DNA of 64,000 bases from Sulfidibacter corallicola (GTDB lineage Bacteria; Acidobacteriota; Holophagae; Acanthopleuribacterales; Acanthopleuribacteraceae): NCBI RefSeq assembly GCF_017498545.1, contig NZ_CP071793.1:6461001-6525000 (forward strand), in the 5' to 3' direction. The notes under the pieces are model-generated. The model searched no databases and had not been told where the DNA came from. It saw nothing but the letters and a program-made list of their open reading frames with translations. A program made the translations under genes and the position numbers. Of the stretch, positions 1 to 9,502 are shown one piece after another (the first letter of the stretch is position 1; the number at the start of each line of letters is the position of its first letter).

Positions 1-83
1 GTCGCTACGAACTCTACGTACTCGAACGCAAGGACCACCGGAAGTTCATGGCCCAACTGGATGAGTTGTATCCGGCACCCTGA
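1..83 (+). CDS. C-terminal end of an unidentified protein (partial)
   Basis: An open frame enters from the left edge in phase 3 and ends at TGA 81-83. The last 26 residues begin RYELYVLERKD and end DELYPAP. The stretch is charged and has no motif I recognise. It is called coding only because the frame is open and the composition is protein-like; the rest of the gene lies outside the window. Confidence 0.4.
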   Translation, partial: RYELYVLERKDHRKFMAQLDELYPAP

Positions 84-178
84 TCCGAATTTCGGGTAAA
101 TGACGCGATGAATCTCCCGGAATGGGGACATGCCGTGCGGGCATTGGCGACCACCGGTGATTCCGGTGGTGAGGGTGC

Positions 179-1081
179 TCAGGATTCGCGATCGGCGATC
201 CTCAGGGTGCCGCCGCCGGACAGGGTCGAGAACAGCTCCAATACGGCGATCTCGGTGTGAACCGAGGCCCATTGAAGGGTGACCGTGCCGGGTTGGGTGG
301 GTGCCGTGCGAAGTCGGCGCGCCAAGTAGCAGGCCAGGTCGATTTGGGAGCTGCTGTTGTCGTTGCGGGTGACCTGGTTTTCGTCGTGGGAAAACCAGCA
401 GGCCGTCTGAAGTTTGTGGACCTCGCGAGAAGGGGCACAGCGGCGATGGTAAGGCGTTTCGTTCGAGGCGCGAACGGCGCTGACCGCCTCCGCGCCGCGG
501 GCGGTCAGCTCGGGAATGATCGACTTTTCGGTCACGATCAGGGACGGACGTTCGCTGACGGGCAGGCGATCGAAGGTGGCGGTACACGCTTCGGCGGGCA
601 TCACCATCACCGTGGCGCCCGTCTTGAAACCGGCCAAAAGCGCTGCGGCCCAGTGTATCCCGGGCTTCAAGGCGATACCGATGCGGGATTGGCCGCCGAT
701 GCCCAGCGACTTCATGCGATGGGCGAGGGCGTTGGCGCGCTGATTCAAACCGGTATAAGTAATGGCCTGGCTCTTAAATTCCACCGCGATTTGATGGGGC
801 GTCATGCGGGTTTGTTCTTCGAAGAAGTCGATAGCGAACCAAAAATCCAGCAGGGTGGCCGCGCGCTCGGTGGCTTGGGTCTTGGTGACCGGTTCGACGG
901 TGCTTTGAAACGCGAGGCTGCCGGCGTCGGCCTCGAAAGCGGGGTCGGGGAACAGCGTCGTTGCGGTCGGGGCCTCTGTTTGGGTGGGGGCCTGACCTCT
1001 TTGTTTGCTGCGGAAGGAGAAGGGAGACGAAAGGATCGGGAAAAACTTGAGGATCCGTTGGGACATGGAACTCGACAACAT
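179..1081 (-). CDS. Truncated NRPS-type adenylation (AMP-binding) domain protein
   Basis: The start is ATG 1081, preceded by GGAGG with a 6-nt spacer, giving 300 residues; longer in-frame starts lack a ribosome site. Residues 1-65 are low-complexity. From about residue 70 the protein resembles the N-terminal subdomain of amino-acid adenylation domains, with the equivalent of ITYTGLNQRANALAHRMKSLG and an A2-like segment around LLAGFKTGATVMV. The phosphate-binding A3 loop (TSGSTG-like) is not recognisable. The C-terminus resumes with an A4/A5-like ELFSTLSGGGTL and then stops, so the catalytic C-terminal subdomain is absent. A full domain is about 500 residues. It is either a decayed NRPS fragment or a small non-catalytic AMP-binding-fold protein. 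No other NRPS module is in the window, although a type II thioesterase lies at 17.4-18.2 kb. Confidence 0.6.
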   Translation of the reverse strand: MLSSSMSQRILKFFPILSSPFSFRSKQRGQAPTQTEAPTATTLFPDPAFEADAGSLAFQSTVEPVTKTQATERAATLLDFWFAIDFFEEQTRMTPHQIAVEFKSQAITYTGLNQRANALAHRMKSLGIGGQSRIGIALKPGIHWAAALLAGFKTGATVMVMPAEACTATFDRLPVSERPSLIVTEKSIIPELTARGAEAVSAVRASNETPYHRRCAPSREVHKLQTACWFSHDENQVTRNDNSSSQIDLACYLARRLRTAPTQPGTVTLQWASVHTEIAVLELFSTLSGGGTLRIADRES

Positions 1082-2014
1082 CGTGGACCTCCAATGGCCG
1101 AAAAGGTGGGAGAGCATTGAGACAAAGCCGGGTCGAGGGCGGATCTGATGGCCTTCGTGCCATGGGGCCGAACGACTCGGGTTCGGCGCGGAAAAGAAAA
1201 TCCAGCCTGCTGCAATCCAAGGGCGCCTTCGAAAAAGGCTTCGGAGCGTGCCGTCCGAAAAGGGGAGCTGCTGACAGCTTATGAGGAGGGACCGGCCATG
1301 GGCGTTGAGGTTTGTTGTGGATTGGCTTTTTTTGGAAAAAACTGTACGAGGGTTCGGATCACCCGTGTCGACGACAAATTTACACCACTAAATGTGGAGG
1401 AAAATGGGAGAAAAGGGGAAGAGTGACCCTGTTTGTAAAAGCCATCACCTTTATTTGGAAAAAATGTAAGGTCGGGAATAGGTCGTTTCACCCTCGTTCC
1501 CGTCCGAACCCGATGTGTGCTATGCGTGTTTTCCCGCTGATCGAGCTTCCGCCCCGGATCGATGTGGCGACATCGTCGTATCCGGGCTGCCGAAGTGCTG
1601 GTGAAAAATAATAAACCATTTAAGTTGAGAGGGTTAGTCTGTTTCGATGTGTAGGTTTTTGGCTCCGGGAACCTGGATGATCGTCACGAGACGTGAGCGG
1701 GCTCCTATTGGTTTAAAATGTTTGTTAAAAAAGTGCAAAACTTGACCTTGATCAATCGGGCGATGCGTTCTATCCTTGCCTTGTTTTTCGTAACTCGTTC
1801 GAGGGCGGTCGCCTACATACGTTCGATCCATTCAGGTCTTGGTGATCTTTCTACTTGCCCTCGGTTGAATGTCTACCCCGGAGTAAGAGAAAGGTAATAA
1901 GGGTGTATCGTGCAAATCATCGGTTGTCCGTTGGACACTCGTTGGGGACATGTGTCCATCACCCCTCGTTCTCCCTCCGCTTAGCCAATTTTTCATTTCT
2001 GAGGGATTTTTTTC
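1082..2014. other. Intergenic stretch with no recognised gene
   Basis: About 930 bases between the leftward adenylation-like gene and the rightward IPTL-CTERM gene. Short open frames occur on both strands, but none has a ribosome site plus protein-like composition. Parts (1300-1500 and 1600-1900) are AT-richer than the neighbouring genes and probably hold divergent promoters. I could not fix a convincing -35/-10 pair. Confidence 0.5.
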
Positions 2015-3040
2015 ATGAAGCTTCACAAACTTAGTCTGCTTTGTATCTTTGCGATGAGTGCGGTTGCATTTGCGCAAACCGGTCTTCGCGAAACCAACAA
2101 CACCCCCGGCACCGTGCCCCGCCTCGGCGGTAACGTGCTTTTGGATCACGGCGATGCTGCGATCGGCCGTACCACCGGTGGTCTCGTGTCCTCCAAGCTG
2201 ACGGGACTTCCCGACGGTCAGGATTCGACGGTGACCGCCGATGATTTCGATGTAACCGCCGATCGCATCTGGCTCATCGATGCGATTACGACGACCGGCT
2301 TCACCAACCTTGCGAACGACCCCGATGCCTTTGGTATCGTCATTTACGAAGACAGCACCACTACGCCCGGTACGCCCGGCGATCAAGTCTTCGAATGGGA
2401 AGGGGTGCCCAGCAACGGCATCGACGACACCCTCCAGGAGTTCCAATTCGGCAGTCCGATCGTCCTGACCGGTGGTCGCTACTGGATTTCCACCTACGGT
2501 ATCTACAACGGTGTTTCCGATCTCGCCGACGGCCGTTGGAACTGGGGTTCCGGTCCCACCGCCATCGACAACGATCTGCACCTCGCGGACTTCGCCGACT
2601 TGTTCGGCATCTGCTGCGATTGGACCTCCGCGACCGATCTGGGTGTGGGCGACCGCTCCACTTCCTTCGTGCTCATGGGTACCGAGACCGACTGTGTCGA
2701 TCCCGAGCTCGTCGGCATCAACGGCCAGCCCGGCCAGAACGGCGAGATCATCATCCAAGGTTCTCCCGGCTGCACCTACACCGTCACGATCACCAATTCG
2801 GACGGCTCCACGAGCCAATACGACGTAGCCATCCCCGATTGCGGTGGCGGTATCTGCGAAGGTACCTTGAACATCATCATCCCCGCGGACGCCACCATCG
2901 GCGTCGGCCAGCAGGGTCAATCACCCACCGGCGGCACCATCGGTACCGTTCCGACGCTCGGCGAATGGGGCTTGATCGCTTTTGTAACTCTGTTGATGGG
3001 CGGCGCACTGATCATGATGCGCAAGCGCCGTTTGGCGTAA
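2015..3040 (+). CDS. Secreted IPTL-CTERM sorting-domain surface protein
   Basis: 341 residues. ATG 2015 follows GAGGGA with an 8-nt spacer. A Sec signal peptide covers residues 1-21 (MKLHKLSLLCIFAMSAVAFAQ). The body is rich in Asp, Gly and Thr, with extracellular beta-sandwich character. The C-terminus has the full tripartite sorting signal: VPTLGEWG, a hydrophobic helix, then a basic MRKRR tail. This matches the IPTLxxWG-CTERM class, which is predicted to be processed by exosortase H. No exosortase gene is in the window, so the sorting enzyme must be elsewhere. Ligand and function are unknown. A strong terminator follows at 3090-3120, so the gene is probably monocistronic. Confidence 0.85.
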   Translation: MKLHKLSLLCIFAMSAVAFAQTGLRETNNTPGTVPRLGGNVLLDHGDAAIGRTTGGLVSSKLTGLPDGQDSTVTADDFDVTADRIWLIDAITTTGFTNLANDPDAFGIVIYEDSTTTPGTPGDQVFEWEGVPSNGIDDTLQEFQFGSPIVLTGGRYWISTYGIYNGVSDLADGRWNWGSGPTAIDNDLHLADFADLFGICCDWTSATDLGVGDRSTSFVLMGTETDCVDPELVGINGQPGQNGEIIIQGSPGCTYTVTITNSDGSTSQYDVAIPDCGGGICEGTLNIIIPADATIGVGQQGQSPTGGTIGTVPTLGEWGLIAFVTLLMGGALIMMRKRRLA

Positions 3041-3089
3041 CGTCCAACGCTTTCTCGGGGGGATCTCCCCCCTTTTACAGTCACAAGAC

Positions 3090-3120
3090 ACAGGCCGGTT
3101 TGCTCGACCGGCCTGTTTTG
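3090..3120 (+). terminator. Rho-independent terminator of the IPTL-CTERM gene
   Basis: A perfect 9-bp stem (ACAGGCCGG with CCGGCCTGT) and a 9-nt loop are followed by TTTT. It lies 50 bases after the stop codon at 3040. Confidence 0.85.
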
Positions 3121-3271
3121 CGTTTGGTGGTAAGGTCGTGCGTCTTGGTTCTTCGGCATCCCCGCCACGAGCTCCGGACCGGCTCACGGCACCGATGTGT
3201 TGAAAGGTTCGTGATCGGCCTCGCGAACATATGATCAGCCGCCGAGCTCGTGGAAAACGAAAGCGCGGACG

Positions 3272-4489
3272 TCACCCGGCGTAGAGATGCAGGTTGCATC
3301 CGATGTCGTCGGCCATGGCCAGCGTCGTGTCCAGATCGGGATGGCGCAACATCAGAAAGCCGTCAGAGACCAGGGTGTGGCGCCAATTGCGCCGCTGGGC
3401 GCCGATCGGTAGCAACGTGTCCCACACGAGATGCTCGCCGTATGCTTCCTGGATGTGCTCCAGGCCCTCGATGCGCTGGATGTGGCCGTGCCCTTGGGCT
3501 CGCTTGTACACGGTGGCCACGTTGTAATCGCGTGAGATTTCCGCCTCGAAGGCATGCCAGCAGATGGCGCGACCCCACTCGCGATAGACGTCGAAATTAC
3601 AGGCGAATTTCATTTGGTCCACCTGGTGGGCGCCGGGCGGGCGTGCCGCGATTTCGCCGAACACCACTTCGCCGCTTTCCTTGCGGTACCACTCCATGTG
3701 GGTGAAGCCGGTCTGAAAATCCAGCGCTTCGATGACCTTGTGGCCCATTTCCAGACCTTCGGTCAACATGGGTTGGGAGATTTGGCGCAGGGCGATCACC
3801 TGCGGGCTGATCCACTCGTTGCTTCGCGCGATCAACGGTCGCGGTCGGTACCAGGCCACGTTGAAATAGGCGATGCGGCCTTCGATGCAGATCGTGTCGA
3901 AGGTGAACTCCTCGCCCTCCACGAACTCCTCGATGCTGACCTCGGGAACGTGGTGCAAGCGCGGCAACACGGCCCGCAACTCTTCGCGATCGTTGACGCG
4001 GTAGGTATCCATCGAGCCGGCGCCGTCGATCGGCTTCAGGATCAGCGGGTAGCCGATCTCTTCCGCCGCCTCCCAGCAGCCGGCGATCGAATCGGCGTGG
4101 CGATGGCGCGGCGTGCGCAATCCGGCGTCGTCCAATTTGCGCTTCATCAGCTCTTTGTTGCGAAAGGGCAGGGTGCGCTCGGTATCGAGGCCCGGGACCC
4201 CGAGTGCCTCGCGCAGACGCGCGGCCAGCATCATGCCCGGTTCCCAGAGGCACTCGACCCGGTGAATGGTGGCCATGCCCTTCCAGGCGAAGACTTCCGC
4301 GATGACGGCCTCTTCGTCCCACAGGGAGCGCACGTGTAAATAGCCGCTCAGGCATCGTTGCACCAGCCGTGGCAACAGGGCTTCGGGTGTGTCTCCGATT
4401 CCGTAGACGCGAGCCCCGACCTCGGCCAGGCCGCGCGTGAAATGAGGCATATCGGCCGGATAGCCCGGCGAAATCAATAGAACGTTCAT
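3272..4489 (-). CDS. ATP-grasp ligase (paralogue B), third gene of the GT5 locus
   Basis: ATG 4489 has AGGAG six bases upstream, giving 405 residues beginning MNVLLISPGYPADM; the longer frame upstream lacks a ribosome site. ATP-grasp features are an N-terminal Rossmann-like preATP segment, the ATP-contacting stretch YPLILKPIDGAGS, an EEFVEGEEF segment, and the metal-binding signature FGEIAARPPG typical of carboxylate-amine/thiol ligases. It is a clear paralogue of the gene at 6484-7704: same length class, same order of motifs, and a shared THMEW block before the ARPPG signature. It is the last gene of the leftward set. It probably forms an amide or peptide bond using ATP, but the substrates are unknown. 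Confidence 0.8.
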   Translation of the reverse strand: MNVLLISPGYPADMPHFTRGLAEVGARVYGIGDTPEALLPRLVQRCLSGYLHVRSLWDEEAVIAEVFAWKGMATIHRVECLWEPGMMLAARLREALGVPGLDTERTLPFRNKELMKRKLDDAGLRTPRHRHADSIAGCWEAAEEIGYPLILKPIDGAGSMDTYRVNDREELRAVLPRLHHVPEVSIEEFVEGEEFTFDTICIEGRIAYFNVAWYRPRPLIARSNEWISPQVIALRQISQPMLTEGLEMGHKVIEALDFQTGFTHMEWYRKESGEVVFGEIAARPPGAHQVDQMKFACNFDVYREWGRAICWHAFEAEISRDYNVATVYKRAQGHGHIQRIEGLEHIQEAYGEHLVWDTLLPIGAQRRNWRHTLVSDGFLMLRHPDLDTTLAMADDIGCNLHLYAG

Positions 4490-4662
4490 GGCATGCTCCT
4501 GGTGTCGGCCGAATCCGGACGCGACTATCCTGTGCGGAATCGACATTCCGTTTGCGATCTTCTGACGGGAGGACCGGGAACCGATCCGAGCCGGGGACGA
4601 GCCCCCGATGCCAGGCGGTTCCCTGATGCGGTGTGCCCCGGTTCGAGGGGCCCTTCAGGCGC

Positions 4663-6186
4663 TCAGCCTTCGGGATCTCCTTTCTGTGGCAGGCCCAAGA
4701 GCAAGCGGTAGATTTCCATGTAGCGCTCGGCGGTATGGGCTTGATTGAACTGTTTCTTGCCCTCCGTCATGATACGCCGGATTTCCTTGAACTTGGTTTC
4801 CGGGGCCAACTTGAAGAACTTCATGGCCTGATCGACCCCCCAGCGGAAGCCCATGGCATCGTGGATCTCGAAAAGGAACCCGTTGCCCTGGCTCTTTTCC
4901 ACCGAGAGGTGTCGCACGGTGTCGTGGATGCCGCCGGTGTCGTGGGCGATCGGCAGGGTGCCGTAGATCGGTCCGATCATCTGCGGAAGGCCGCAGGGCT
5001 CGAACGAGGAGGGCATGAACAGGAAATCGGCCGCCGCGTAGCCGAGGTGCGACAGGCGCTCCTCGAAGGCCGTGACGGAAACGCGGCGATGCATGTCGGC
5101 TTTGCGTACCAGGTCCACCAGCGTGTCCTTGAAGGGACCGTTGGCGATGACCGCGATCTGGAGCCGTTCGCGCGCGTATCGGGAGAGAATGTCGTAAAAG
5201 ACGTCTGCCAGCAACTGGCAACCCTTCTGGACCGGATCGAGACGCGAGGGCCAGAAGAACAGGGGCGCGTCCTCGTCCTCCACCAGGCCCAGGTAGCGCT
5301 GGAGGGCCAGCTTGTTGAGTTTCTTGCCTTCGAAGTGGCTGTTGGGACCGTAGGGCTTGATGAGGTGTTCGTCCTTGGTGGGATCGAAGTGTGGATCGGG
5401 TGAATTGAGAATGCCGCGCGCATAACCCCGCTCGAATTTTGCCGCGAATTCCTGTTGAACCGACTTGGCGACGAACGAGTGTTGACCGCGTACGATCTCC
5501 TTGAGAAAGGTCGGGCTGACCGTGTTGACGTAGGTCGACGAAAAAATACCGCTGAGCAGGAAGTCGCAGGTGTTGCCTTCCCGGGTTTCCTCGTAGTTCA
5601 GGGGCGGGTGGTCGTAGTAGAGATACGGCCAGAATTGGGCGGCGTCGACGCCCGTATCTTCGATGTCGGCTAGCGTCGCCTTCATCGAATGGATATTGTG
5701 CACCGTGAACAGGCAGGGGATGCCCAGGCGCTTGGCGACTGCGGGAATGATGCCGGTCATCCAGTCGTTGCAGTGGATCAGGTCCGGTTGCACCATCGGC
5801 AGGATGTTGTTGATGACCTCGCGTTGAAACGCGGTGGCCAGTTTGAAGTTTTCGACCGCGGTATTGTGGTAGACCGAATCTCGATAGTAGAAGCAGCGGT
5901 CTTCGGCCAGGTGGATGCGATCCGTGGGCAGCTTGCTGCGATAGATGTCCAACTGGCGGTTGATGAAGCGTCCGATGTTGCGGTTGAACATCGTACGGTA
6001 ATTGGGAAGGGCGACGTGAACATCCACACCACGGCCGTAGAGCGAGCTGACCAAGGCGGCGGAAACGTCGGCCAGGCCACCCGCCTTCGCGGTCAGGTAG
6101 TTGGCCATGTTCCCCATGCCTTCGGGAAGGTAGGTGATTTCGGGAGTGACGATGAGCAGACGAGGGTCTTTCCGGGCCGCGGGCAT
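4663..6186 (-). CDS. GT5-family glycogen/starch-synthase-like glycosyltransferase
   Basis: ATG 6186 is preceded by AAGGAG with a 5-nt spacer (507 residues); the upstream extension is poorly supported. GT-B fold markers are the sugar-nucleotide loop KAGGLADV (from K34), SRLDPVQKG with the conserved Arg and Lys, and the C-terminal acidic signature SSFEPCGLPQM followed by TGGIHDTV. These fit GlgA-type alpha-1,4-glucan synthases that use ADP- or UDP-glucose. The protein is about 30 residues longer than E. coli GlgA. No branching enzyme, GlgC or phosphorylase is nearby. Instead it sits between two ATP-grasp ligases on the same strand, so a role outside ordinary glycogen storage is plausible (inference). 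Confidence 0.88.
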   Translation of the reverse strand: MPAARKDPRLLIVTPEITYLPEGMGNMANYLTAKAGGLADVSAALVSSLYGRGVDVHVALPNYRTMFNRNIGRFINRQLDIYRSKLPTDRIHLAEDRCFYYRDSVYHNTAVENFKLATAFQREVINNILPMVQPDLIHCNDWMTGIIPAVAKRLGIPCLFTVHNIHSMKATLADIEDTGVDAAQFWPYLYYDHPPLNYEETREGNTCDFLLSGIFSSTYVNTVSPTFLKEIVRGQHSFVAKSVQQEFAAKFERGYARGILNSPDPHFDPTKDEHLIKPYGPNSHFEGKKLNKLALQRYLGLVEDEDAPLFFWPSRLDPVQKGCQLLADVFYDILSRYARERLQIAVIANGPFKDTLVDLVRKADMHRRVSVTAFEERLSHLGYAAADFLFMPSSFEPCGLPQMIGPIYGTLPIAHDTGGIHDTVRHLSVEKSQGNGFLFEIHDAMGFRWGVDQAMKFFKLAPETKFKEIRRIMTEGKKQFNQAHTAERYMEIYRLLLGLPQKGDPEG

Positions 6187-6483
6187 GAGTGCTCCTTGGA
6201 TCTCAAATTGTTGTTCAGGAGGTTGCGTTTTGAATCTGGGGGCGAGGGGAGTTGAATTCATGGCAAAACCAAAAACTGAAGCATATGTTTCGGGTCCTGA
6301 AACCCTGGCATCGATTTTCCGGCATGGCCGGCCGGCTCCGCGGGTTCTCACGTGGAAACAGGACTGGGGAAAGGGTGCGTCACCTTGGAAACCGTGGGGG
6401 TTCCTCGACCGAGCGTTGCCGGCGATGGTCGCCTATTCGCGCCACCGGGCGACGGGCACGTTCGATCGCATTGTGCATTGTGT

Positions 6484-7704
6484 TCAGCCCGCGTGAACTT
6501 GGATGGTGCGGCCGATCTCCTCGAGGATGGCGCGCAGGTCGTCGTAATCGGGATACTTTATTTGAATCCAGGCATTGGCCATGTAGCCCGCTTCCACCGG
6601 TTGCGTGGGGGCGCCAACGGGGGGGAAGTGGCTTTTGATGAACCACTTGCCGTATTTGTTGCAAATGTGCTCGACCCCCTCGTAACCCTTGATATGTCCA
6701 TCCTGGTTGGGACGCAGAGTGATGATCGCCGCCGAGTAGCGGCGCGAAAGCGGGGTCGGACAGGTGCCGTGAACGATGGAGAAGGCCCATTCCTTGTACA
6801 GGTCGATGTCGTTGGCGGCACAGTACAGGTCCCATTGTCCGACGCCTGGCGGCCGGGCGCCGATTTCGGAGAACTTCAGGCCCTTGGGTCCGAAGAACCA
6901 TTCCATGTGGGTCGGTGCCGTATGCAGGCCCAAGTCGCGGATCACCTTGCGGCCCATGATCTTGACTTCGTCGTAACCGGGGGCGTCCATGCGGTTGGTC
7001 GTGATGATGACGGGCGAGATCCAACGCGTCCGCATCGCTTCCAGCACCCCCGGGTAGTAGTGGCTGATGAAATCGTGCGCCACCTTGCCGCCCACCGTGA
7101 TGGTGTCGTAGAAACCTTCGTGACCCTCGATGAATTCTTCCAAGGCCACCGAGTTGCCCTGGGCCACGCCACACTGTTGCAGTACCGGTCCCAACTCGTT
7201 TTCACCGTTGACCCGCCAGGTGCCCGAGGCACCCGCTGCGGCGCGGGGTTTGATGATGATGGGATAGCCCACCTTGCGACCGAATGCGACGACCTCGTCG
7301 ACATTTTCGGCACTGGCCGACATCGCGGTGGGAATGCCGTGTTTGCGCATGAAGTCTTTCATGATGGTCTTGTCGCGCACCAGGACCGTCTGCTGATACG
7401 TCAAACCGGGGATACCGGTGGCTTCGCGAACCCGAGCCGCCGTAAGCATATGCGCTTCGATGGTGGCTTCCATGCGGTCGACCCATCCGCGACGCTGAAT
7501 GCGGCGAACCGCGTCGAGCATGGCCTGGTCGTCACACACGGAGGGGACTTGCTCGTAACCGTCCAACCAGGACTTCAAATCGTCGGGCAACATATCGACC
7601 GGAGCCTCCCCGATTCCGGTCACCGCCGCACCGACGGTTTTGAGCGCACGAACGAATTGCTTTTGGTATGCGGGAAAGTGAGGTGCCACAAAAATTACAT
7701 GCAC
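6484..7704 (-). CDS. ATP-grasp ligase (paralogue A), first gene of the GT5 locus
   Basis: The likely start is GTG 7704, with AGGAGG six bases upstream, giving 406 residues that begin (V/M)HVIFVAPHFPAYQ. The motif order is that of ATP-grasp ligases: RDKTIMKDFMRKHGIPT, then YPIIIKPRAAAGASGTW (ATP loop and Lys), then EEFIEGHEGF, then FSEIGARPPGVGQ (metal and carboxylate site). It is followed 297 bases later by the GT5 enzyme and then by paralogue B, all leftward. The reaction is expected to pass through an acyl-phosphate and attack by an amine. Donor and acceptor cannot be read from the sequence. Confidence 0.8.
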   Translation of the reverse strand: MHVIFVAPHFPAYQKQFVRALKTVGAAVTGIGEAPVDMLPDDLKSWLDGYEQVPSVCDDQAMLDAVRRIQRRGWVDRMEATIEAHMLTAARVREATGIPGLTYQQTVLVRDKTIMKDFMRKHGIPTAMSASAENVDEVVAFGRKVGYPIIIKPRAAAGASGTWRVNGENELGPVLQQCGVAQGNSVALEEFIEGHEGFYDTITVGGKVAHDFISHYYPGVLEAMRTRWISPVIITTNRMDAPGYDEVKIMGRKVIRDLGLHTAPTHMEWFFGPKGLKFSEIGARPPGVGQWDLYCAANDIDLYKEWAFSIVHGTCPTPLSRRYSAAIITLRPNQDGHIKGYEGVEHICNKYGKWFIKSHFPPVGAPTQPVEAGYMANAWIQIKYPDYDDLRAILEEIGRTIQVHAG

Positions 7705-8893
7705 GGATGATCCTCCTGTTTCGGACACAATGACATGAACGGGTCACACGAAAACCGCAATCAGGGGAATAAAGCTATGATTTTGCACAGAGATAGTGAC
7801 AGAAATTCCACGTTCTGTGAGCTTAGCGTGGAGATCTGAACGGTGTCAATCCGGCATGACCGTTCCAGCGCCGCAATCCTTTCGCGTCGACACGAAATAC
7901 CTGCAATCGGGCCTGTACCCCGTGATGGCCGACGGCGGAGGTGATTCGGCTCGGAGGCAGCGCTATCGTTGGAAAGAGGGACCGACTCGACCGATTTGGA
8001 AACGGACGCAACCAAGTCGGGGATGTCTGGGGACAACTCGATGCTCAGGGGATGTCCAGCCAAGCGTCGCAGCCGCTTGTCTTTGAGGAATTTTTGCCAA
8101 GGATCCGGTGTTCGATTCGGCCATCCTAAACCATAAACCCAAGCCAGACTAGACTTTTTTGGCCTCTGACGGAAGTTTGCCGGCAATCCGGAAACCCGCC
8201 GATCGGGCCATTGAATCGACCCTTGTTTCGAAGGGTGGTGTCGCCTCTGATCGAGCGCCCGCTCCGGGTCGTTCCATGGCCGGAACAACCTGGAGCGGCG
8301 ACCTGTTCTTCGCTTGCCGATTGTGTTGTAATGGGTTTGTTTTTAGGTGCTTATGATTGGCTTTCCAGGCTGGGCCGCGATCTGCGTGGTGACGGTTTGA
8401 AAGACCGGGTCCCGCCATTCATCTCTTCGCGCAGACTTTTTGATTCCGCCCTTCGGTGTTTTCTTCGTGAAGCGTTCAGGACTAGCGTTCTTTATTATGA
8501 ACCCTGCGATTGATGGCAGACAGCGCTGGAGTCTTGCCGTTACAATCGCTCTGGGTTCAGTCTTCCTCCCGGTCTTCGGCACAGCCCTGCGCTCGACCTT
8601 TCGCGCGGTTTTTGGTTTGGTCTCCCTCGTGCCTTTTTCTTCTTTGATTTTATCGATGGATGCTTCGGGAAATACCCGTTCGCCGAATTTTGTCGCCGAC
8701 AGCCGGAAAATGCTCGAATCAGCGAACCCCAGGCCACTTTTATCGGTGTGCCTTCGTGAAATGACCCTTAGAATGAGGTGGTAACGGTAGGTAGCCTTCT
8801 GTGCTTCCGCCGTTCCGGTACCCTTTGGAGTCACTCCCGTACCCTCACCGATGGAATGCCGTGGGATTTTACTATTTGGGAGGTAACCCGGTT
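7705..8893. other. 1.2-kb stretch with no recognised gene
   Basis: This lies between the divergent ATP-grasp locus and the sigma factor gene. Open frames at 7761-8288 (-), 8343-8918 (-) and 8440-8784 (+) have no good ribosome site, no domain I recognise and skewed Arg/Pro/Ser composition. I see no tRNA or clear terminator. The last 16 bases include the sigma gene ribosome site (GGGAGGT, 8878-8884). Confidence 0.5.
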
Positions 8894-9490
8894 TTGGCGT
8901 CTCAGACAACCCGATCATCCGCTCAGCCCCCGGACGGCCAGCCGTCCGATGCCGATTTGGTAGCCGCGGTGCTGAAGGGTCAGACCCATGCTTTCAAAAC
9001 CATTTATTTTCGTTATTCCGAGCAGCTTTTCCGCTTCTTCTGGCGCCGGATGAATGGTCGTGAAATTGCCGAGGATCTGGTCCAGGAATTGTTTGCCAAA
9101 GTGTGGCGCAACCGCGCCAATCTCGATCCCGGCCAAAGTCTCAAGGCCTATCTGTATCAGGCCGCCGGCAATCTGGTCATCGACCAACTTCGCAAAAACC
9201 CACCCGAACGGTACGCCCAGGAGATTCGACCGGAACACAGCTCGGAAGAGCCGGACGAAGGCCGCTTTCAAGTTCGTGAGCAGATTCAGGCGGCCATCGC
9301 CAGTCTTCCCGAAACCCAGCGAAAAGTTTTTTGCCTGAGTCGATTCGAAGGCCTGAAGTACCACGAAATCGCCGACGTCCTGGAGATTTCGGTGAAGACC
9401 GTGGAGACCCATATGAGTCGTGCCCTCAAGAAGCTGCGCCAAAGCCTGCGCTCTCTGACGACCTTGATCCTGTTTTGGGGGCTGCTTTGA
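8894..9490 (+). CDS. ECF RNA polymerase sigma factor
   Basis: The frame is open from further upstream, but the best start is TTG 8894, nine bases after GGGAGGT, giving 198 residues. Region 2 is evident in DADLVAAVLKGQTHAFKTIY and REIAEDLVQELFAKVWRN. Region 4 has LPETQRKVFCLSRFEGLKYHEIADVL followed by the HTH VKTVETHMSRALKKLRQSL. This is the FecI-like/Bacteroidetes-type group that works with FecR anti-sigma factors. The next two genes are a FecR protein and an STN-containing TonB receptor, making a complete cell-surface signalling cassette. The last residues (LTTLILFWGLL) are unusually hydrophobic for a soluble sigma factor. Confidence 0.92.
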   Translation: MASQTTRSSAQPPDGQPSDADLVAAVLKGQTHAFKTIYFRYSEQLFRFFWRRMNGREIAEDLVQELFAKVWRNRANLDPGQSLKAYLYQAAGNLVIDQLRKNPPERYAQEIRPEHSSEEPDEGRFQVREQIQAAIASLPETQRKVFCLSRFEGLKYHEIADVLEISVKTVETHMSRALKKLRQSLRSLTTLILFWGLL

Positions 9491-9502
9491 GTCGACCCCT
9501 AT

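Noticed and set aside
4663..6186. Annotation as glgA of a glycogen operon
   Set aside because: The enzyme family is right, but no glgB, glgC or glgP is nearby and two ATP-grasp genes surround it, so the symbol was withheld.
7761..8288. 175-codon open frame on the minus strand, and 8343-8918 (-)
   Set aside because: No ribosome site, no family resemblance, and skewed Pro/Arg/Lys content. The region is better left as non-coding.
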